This document shows, piece after piece, positions 58,585 to 64,000 of a DNA stretch of 64,000 bases. The position numbers and the translations under genes were made by a program. The notes beneath the pieces were generated by a model, which saw nothing but the letters and a program-made list of their open reading frames with translations, was not told the DNA's origin and searched no databases. The DNA comes from Bacteroides faecichinchillae JCM 17102 (GTDB lineage Bacteria > Bacteroidota > Bacteroidia > Bacteroidales > Bacteroidaceae): positions 1-64,000 of the forward strand of contig NZ_BAKK01000006.1 in the NCBI RefSeq assembly GCF_000614145.1, written 5' to 3'. Numbering within the stretch: the stretch's first letter is position 1; each line of letters opens with the position of its first letter.

Positions 58585-59817
58585 TTATTTGAGAAGATCA
58601 CGAAGCATTAACAATGCATTATTGCCCGCTCTTTCAATATTCATCGCTCTTCCCCGATTTGTTTCCTGTTTATAAGTGCGGATTTCGTTTTTATAACCAG
58701 CGGCTATCCAAACAGTGCCAACCGGCTTTTCTGGGGTCCCCCCATTGGGGCCAGCTATTCCAGAAGTTGCAACTGCACAATCAGTTTTCAACGCTTTCAT
58801 CGCACCTTTTACCATCTCAATGACAGTTTCCTCACTTACCGCACCGTGTTGTGCTAATGTTTCGGACGAAACATGTAATAATCCCATCTTTACGTCGTTA
58901 GAATAAGCCACTATTCCCCCATTAAAATATTCAGAACTTCCAGAAATAGAAGTTAGGCGTGCCGCAATACTTCCTCCTGTACAACTTTCTGCGGTGGAAA
59001 CGGTTAATTTCTTCTTTTTCAAAAGGTCACCCACAATCATTTCTAGCGGTGTATCTTCTTCGCTAAAAATATCATCACCTAGAATTTCTTCTAACTTTAC
59101 TTTTTCACGATTAAGAATATTAACCAATTTCACTTTATCATTTCCTCTTCCAGTCAATCGAAGACGAATAATCCCAGGTTTTGGCAAATATGCTAATTTG
59201 ATGCATTCCGGAAGAGCTGTTTCCCATGGCTCTAGCTTTTCCGCCAGTACCGATTCGGGATAGTGTTGCACAAGGAAAGTCTGATGGATAATAACATCCG
59301 TTTGAAATCTTTCCTGTAATTTAGACAAAACGGACTCTTTCATCACAGCGGTCATCTCCTGAGGAACACCGGGCATTGACACAAGTACTTTATCTCCTCT
59401 TTCAAACCAACTAACAGATGCGCTTCCTATAGGATTATTAATCACCGTACAGTCTTTGGGAACCATCGCCTGACTCTTATTCAACGCATTCATCGGTATT
59501 TTTCCGGCAAGTACACGCTTGATATTCTCATATACATCTTCATTGAACACTAATTCAGTGTGAAAATACTCACAAAGAGTCTGTTTAGTGATATCGTCTT
59601 TAGTCGGACCAAGCCCTCCGGTTACCAAGACAATATTTGCCCTTTTCATCGCACTGTCAATCGCTTCTGTAATCTCTTCCTTTCGATCGCGAATTGAGAC
59701 AATGCGAAGAACTTCTATACCTATTTTATTTAATTCCTGCCCCATCCAGGCGGAATTTGTATCGATGACCTGCCCTATCAGCAGTTCATCACCAATGGTA
59801 ATAATCTCAGCAAACAT
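58585..59817 (-). CDS. cinA: CinA-like competence/damage-inducible protein
   Basis: A 410-residue two-domain protein. The N-terminal molybdopterin-binding (MoCF) fold covers about 1-170 ([36 protein letters not shown]). A C-terminal PncC nicotinamide-nucleotide amidase domain runs from about 250 ([34 protein letters not shown]). In other bacteria it salvages NMN from NAD degradation. Competence in Bacteroides is not implied. Its start lies downstream of a 22-bp repeat array. Confidence 0.92.
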   Translation of the reverse strand: MFAEIITIGDELLIGQVIDTNSAWMGQELNKIGIEVLRIVSIRDRKEEITEAIDSAMKRANIVLVTGGLGPTKDDITKQTLCEYFHTELVFNEDVYENIKRVLAGKIPMNALNKSQAMVPKDCTVINNPIGSASVSWFERGDKVLVSMPGVPQEMTAVMKESVLSKLQERFQTDVIIHQTFLVQHYPESVLAEKLEPWETALPECIKLAYLPKPGIIRLRLTGRGNDKVKLVNILNREKVKLEEILGDDIFSEEDTPLEMIVGDLLKKKKLTVSTAESCTGGSIAARLTSISGSSEYFNGGIVAYSNDVKMGLLHVSSETLAQHGAVSEETVIEMVKGAMKALKTDCAVATSGIAGPNGGTPEKPVGTVWIAAGYKNEIRTYKQETNRGRAMNIERAGNNALLMLRDLLK

Positions 59818-59903
59818 ATTTCCCTTATACTTTTAATAGCACTTATACCTTATATTATATAGGTATGTATATTACACTAATCCTTTGAAATTATTCTATT
59901 CTC

Positions 59904-59991
59904 TCGTTTCACGTACATGATCCGTTCGATTTACGTACGTGATTTCATCAGACTACGTACGTGGAGCGATCAGATCTCGTATATGAAACGA
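59904..59991. repeat. array of four 22-bp-spaced ACGTACGTGA elements within an 8-bp inverted repeat
   Basis: The elements ACGTACATGA (59911), ACGTACGTGA (59933), ACGTACGTGG (59955) and TCGTATATGA (59977) start exactly 22 bp apart. TCGTTTCA at 59904-59911 and TGAAACGA at 59984-59991 flank the array as an exact inverted repeat. It lies between the tsaD 3' end and the cinA start, on the cinA-upstream side. Function unknown; a binding array or nested hairpin would fit. The rest of the 393-bp gap 59818-60210 shows nothing else. Confidence 0.75.
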
Positions 59992-60210
59992 AGAAACCCC
60001 ATATGGAAAACTACTTAATGAAGGCTTCATCTCCTCTTAATTCTCCCAGGTTTATCTATTAATAATAGAAGAATATTAGTCTTTTGATAGACTTTTATTA
60101 TCGTTTTTCCTACTTTTATTACCATCTACTGTCACTTTAATTATTACCATTTAAATAAATATCAAACAGATTATTATTCTTAGATATGACAGGTGAAAAT
60201 AAAAAACGAA

Positions 60211-61230
60211 TTATAGTGTAACGCGAGAATATGCAGGAAGTTCAATAGAACAAAAATCTTTATCCAGATACTTGAAATACCCTGTAATAGCAATCATAGC
60301 AGCATTATCAGTAGTATAACTAAACTTAGGAATAAAGATATTCCAACCATATTTCTCTGCATGTTCGCGGAAAGAGTTACGTAATCCGTTATTTGCAGAT
60401 ACTCCACCAGCTACAGCAACTTCCTTTATATTATATTGTTTGGCTGCTTTCCGCAACTTATCCATAAGAATGTCAACAACAGTAGCTTCAAGCGATGCGG
60501 CTAAATCGACTTTATGATGTTCGATGAAGTCAGGATCTTCCTTCAACCAATCACGAAGTGAATAAAGAAACGAGGTTTTCAATCCGCTGAAACTATAATT
60601 AAGCCCTGGAATATGAGGTTTACTGAACGTAAATGCTTTTGGGTTTCCCTGACGTGCCAATTTATCTATAATAGGACCACCGGGATAACCGAGTCCCATT
60701 ACTTTAGAGCATTTATCAATAGCTTCTCCGGCAGCATCGTCAATAGTCTGTCCGAGAATCTCCATATCATTATAAGCTTTTACCAATACAATTTGCGAAT
60801 TTCCCCCGGAAACCAACAGGCAAAGAAAAGGAAATTCCGGCTGTTTATTTTCTTCTCCTTCAACTTTAATAAAATGAGCTAAGACATGCCCTATCAAGTG
60901 ATTAACATCAATCAAAGGAATATTGAGTGAACGTGCAAATCCTTTTGCAAAAGAAACTCCTACTAATAAAGAACCCATCAATCCCGGTCCACGTGTAAAT
61001 GCCACCGCACTCAATTCTTCTTTAGTAACACCTGCCCGTTTTAGTGCTTCGTGTACTACTGGTACAATATTTTGTTGATGTGCCCGAGAAGCTAGTTCCG
61101 GTACGACACCGCCATAAGCTTCATGTACAGCTTGACTTGATACCACATTTGACAGCAGATAACCATCCTTAATTACGGCTGCCGACGTATCATCACAGGA
61201 GGATTCAATTCCTAATATTATTGCACTCAT
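60211..61230 (-). CDS. tsaD: tRNA N6-adenosine threonylcarbamoyltransferase
   Basis: A 339-residue ASKHA-fold protein that transfers the threonylcarbamoyl group to A37 of tRNAs reading ANN codons. Motifs: LGIESSCDDTSAAVI at the start, PELASRAHQQNIVPV, DVNHLIGHVLAHF (two metal-binding His), LVSGGNSQIV and VAVAGGVSANNGLR. Length is normal. It is divergent from tamB, with a -7 box TACTTTTG near its start. Confidence 0.94.
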   Translation of the reverse strand: MSAIILGIESSCDDTSAAVIKDGYLLSNVVSSQAVHEAYGGVVPELASRAHQQNIVPVVHEALKRAGVTKEELSAVAFTRGPGLMGSLLVGVSFAKGFARSLNIPLIDVNHLIGHVLAHFIKVEGEENKQPEFPFLCLLVSGGNSQIVLVKAYNDMEILGQTIDDAAGEAIDKCSKVMGLGYPGGPIIDKLARQGNPKAFTFSKPHIPGLNYSFSGLKTSFLYSLRDWLKEDPDFIEHHKVDLAASLEATVVDILMDKLRKAAKQYNIKEVAVAGGVSANNGLRNSFREHAEKYGWNIFIPKFSYTTDNAAMIAITGYFKYLDKDFCSIELPAYSRVTL

Positions 61231-61254
61231 AAGTTATTAAACTATTAAACGGTG

Positions 61255-61262
61255 CAAAAGTA
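61255..61262 (-). promoter_or_regulatory. -7 promoter element for tsaD
   Basis: Reads TACTTTTG on the minus strand, 24 bp from the tsaD ATG. Confidence 0.5.
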
Positions 61263-61296
61263 ATGATAAAACTACGATTCATAACGAACTATTTTA

Positions 61297-61304
61297 TATT
61301 TTTG
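61297..61304 (+). promoter_or_regulatory. -7 promoter element for tamB-like gene
   Basis: TATTTTTG matches TAnnTTTG. Transcription would start near 61311, leaving a very short leader to any start codon in the tamB frame. Confidence 0.45.
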
Positions 61305-61336
61305 TTCGCAAAATAAAATTATCGCTTATCAGAACG

Positions 61337-64000
61337 CTGAAAAAGACCGTACGTTGGGTAGTCGGAATTGTACTTGTAGTATATATCGGGACTATTACAT
61401 TGCTGAATATTCCAAATGTTCAGCATGCTATGAGTGCGTTCATAGCTGAAGAATTATCTAAAGTATTAAAAACACATCTGACAATTGGCAGAATTAATAT
61501 AGGATTATTAAACCGTATTATCATCGATGACGTGGTGCTAAACGACCAGAGTGACAAGGAAATGTTGAAAGTCACTCGTTTGTCTGCCAAATTCGATATT
61601 ATTCCTTTCTTTAAAGGCAAAATATCTATCAGCAGTGTTCAATTGTTTGGTTTCAACATTAATCTGAATAAACAAACCCCCGACTCTCCTCCTAACTTTA
61701 AGTTTGTTTTGGATGCTTTTGCTTCTAAAGATACTGTAAAGAAAGACAATTCTTTGGATTTGCGTATTAATTCAGTTTTAATTCGTCGAGGGAAACTGTC
61801 TTATCATATTTTATCAGAGGAAAATACACCCGAAAAGTTCAATGCAAAACATATTCAGCTTCAAAATATCATTGCGAACATATCTTTAAAGGCAATGAAC
61901 AAGGATTCATTGAACGTAGGTATTAAACGGTTAAGTTGGATGAAAAGATATCCGGCTTTTCTTTGAAGAAACTGAGCATGAAGCTTGTGGCTAACAAAGA
62001 ACGGATGAGCATTGATAACTTTGCTGTTGAGTTGCCTGAAACTTTTTTGAAAATGGATACAATTCGTATGGAGTACGATAGTCTGAAAGCCTTCGACCAT
62101 TTTTCAGAAAAGGTTCGTTTTTCGTTCCGTACATTACCGTCACAAATTACTCTGAAAGACATTTCTCCATTCGTACCAGCCTTGTCACATTTCAAAGAAC
62201 CGATAACTTTGGATATGGAAGTTGATGGCACAGTTGATCAATTAAACTGCTCTCATCTTGAGATCACTGCTGACAATCGACAATTCCGGCTTTCAGGAGA
62301 CGTATCACTGCAAGATCTATCTCGTCCACAGGATGCATATGTATTTGGTACACTTTCAGAATTTGCCGCAAATACTCGTGGAGTTGGTTTTCTGGTGCGT
62401 AATTTAAGCTCTAATTATAATGGAGTACCTCCCGTTTTAGAACATTTAGGGAATATTAATTTCCGCGGAGAAGTTTCCGGATACTTTACGGACTTGGTCA
62501 CCTATGGTCAATTATCGACTAGTATCGGAAACGTAAATATGGACTTGAAACTAAGTTCTGATAAAGTAAAGGGACTGTTTGCTTATTCCGGAGCGGTTAA
62601 GACTAATGATTTTGAATTAGGAACACTGCTGGGCAATGACAAATTGGGAGAAATTACATTTAATCTAGATGTTCGTGGGCGGCACATTGATAAACAACTG
62701 CCTACAGTTGAACTGAAAGGATTGATAGCTTCATTAGAATATAGTAGATACAAATATGAGAATATTACATTGGACGGTGAATATAAACAAGGAGGATTCA
62801 ATGGAAAAGTAGCATTGGATGACCCCAACGGTTCTATTTATCTAAATGGGGATGTCAATGTTACTTCAAAGATTCCGACGTTCAATTTCTTGGCTGTGAT
62901 TACCAGACTTCGTCCCAATGATTTGAATTTGACACCCCAATATGCTGAAACAGAATTCTCTTTAAAAGTAAAAGCTAATTTTTCGGGAGGTTCTGTGGAT
63001 GAAATGATTGGGCAAATCAATATCGATAGTTTGGAAGTTAATGGTCCGGATAAAAGTTATTTCATGAAAAACATGAATATTAGTGCTACCCGAGAAAACG
63101 ATGAAAATCAGCTTAAACTAATATCTGAGTTTCTGACAGCAAGTATAAAAGGACATTTTCAGTATCATACATTGCCAGCCAGTATTCTTAATATTACACG
63201 ACGATATATTCCTTCTTTGGTATTGCCTTCTAAAAAAACGATTGACACACATAATAATTTTCAATTTGACGTAAGCATATATAATACCGACATTTTATCC
63301 ACTGTCTTTAATATTCCACTGAGTGTATATACTCATTCTACTTTGAAAGGATATGTCAATGATACTTTGCAGCGTATACGGATAGAAGGATATTTTCCTC
63401 GTTTACAATATAAAGACAATTACATAGAATCGGGAATGGTATTATGTGAGAACTCTTCTGATTTTATTCGTGCAAGAATTCGCCTGACTAATCTGAAGAA
63501 AAAAGGAGCTGTCAATTTATCAGTGGATGCCCAAGCAAAAGATGACAACATCAGTACAACTCTGAATTGGGGAAATAGTGCGGTAACAACATATAGTGGT
63601 CAGTTATCAGCTGTAGCTAAGTTCTTACGTACTGAGGGTGAAAAGCCTTTATTAAAAACAGTAGTTGATGTAAAACCAACAGATGTTATATTAAATGATA
63701 CAATATGGCAGATACACCCTTCACAAGTGGTAGTAGATTCGGGTAAAATAGATGTAAAGAACTTCTATTTTAGTCATCGTGACCGTTATATACGTATCAA
63801 CGGACAGCTCTCTGAGAATCCTGAAGATACGGTGAAAGTTGATTTGAAGGACATTAATATGGGTTATGTCTTTGACATTGCCAGAATATCTGACGATGTC
63901 AATTTTGAAGGAGATGCTTCTGGAACAGCTTATGCTAGTGGAGTCTTGAAAAAGCCGGTGATGAATACCCATTTGTTCGTAAAGAACTTTTCGTTGAATC
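61337..64000 (+). CDS. tamB: TamB-like translocation/assembly protein, partial, frameshifted
   Basis: The N-terminal 890 or so residues of a very large AsmA/TamB-type envelope protein; the gene runs off the window. It begins with a membrane anchor (RWVVGIVLVVYIGTITLLNI), then VQHAMSAFIAEELSKVLKTH and LTIGRINIGLLNRIIIDDV, followed by repetitive beta-rich sequence (ISSVQLFGFNINLN). TamB bridges inner and outer membranes and may carry lipids or help insert barrels. No ATG or GTG lies in frame before the anchor; I place the start at CTG 61337 with low confidence, and TTG 61400 is the alternative. A lost T at 61936-61937 breaks the frame: AGTTTGGAT would rejoin RLSLDEKISGF. The second frame is open to the edge. 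Confidence 0.78.

Overview
The window looks like a Bacteroides chromosome segment (Bacteroidales, roughly 40% G+C by eye). Supporting signs are the many promoters with the Bacteroidota -7 element TAnnTTTG (a few also with a -33 TTG/TTTG box), the near absence of Shine-Dalgarno sequences, a bacterial serine palmitoyltransferase, a complete Bat (aerotolerance) operon, the DUF4295-L33-L28 ribosomal cluster and an HU-LysM membrane protein. Most of it is core chromosome. I see no prophage, integrase, insertion sequence, CRISPR array or conjugative element. Species cannot be fixed by reading alone.

Layout: 1-7.2 kb, a small lipoprotein, serine palmitoyltransferase (-) divergent from a lipid kinase (+), then aspS, an LtaS-like phosphotransferase and a GtrA protein. 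7.2-9.8 kb (-), the agmatine-to-putrescine enzymes AguA/AguB and a DUF2148 ferredoxin-like protein. 9.8-15.2 kb, a FetAB-type exporter, an intergenic region with two repeat clusters, a VOC protein, a lipoprotein, a NIF3 protein and a coiled-coil zinc-ribbon protein. 15.3-21.1 kb, a three-gene RND efflux operon. 21.2-31 kb, an orphan HsdR-N nuclease-like protein, AMP nucleosidase, holA, a 1.2-kb AT-rich gap, an XRE regulator, pyrK-pyrD, trmD, ligA and dapA. 31.4-31.7 kb, three tRNA-Arg(ACG) genes. 31.7-43.1 kb, a patatin/barrel protein, htpG, clpC, gyrA and a TPR protein. 43.3-53.6 kb, a universal stress protein, a small HTH protein and the bat operon. 53.7-61.2 kb (-), HU-LysM, HU, rimO, ftsY, DUF4295, rpmG, rpmB, cinA, a 22-bp periodic repeat array and tsaD. 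From 61.3 kb to the edge, a partial tamB-like gene.

The genes fall into recognisable modules: polyamine synthesis (AguA+AguB), metal and drug export (FetAB, RND), pyrimidine synthesis (PyrK+PyrD), chaperones (HtpG, ClpC), envelope stress (MoxR, DUF58, BatA-E) and translation or protein targeting (AspS, TrmD, RimO, L28, L33, FtsY, TsaD).

A caution for any user of this sequence: at least seven small frameshifts interrupt otherwise intact genes. They include the normally essential aspS, gyrA and dapA. Three lie in poly-A runs. Sequencing or assembly error is the simplest reading, so I annotate these genes as full-length CDS spans with notes. The most interesting biology is the HU-TM-LysM fusion, which could link the nucleoid to the cell wall, two intergenic arrays with 21- and 22-bp periods, a putative type Vd patatin autotransporter, and a stand-alone HsdR-N protein with intact-looking nuclease residues.
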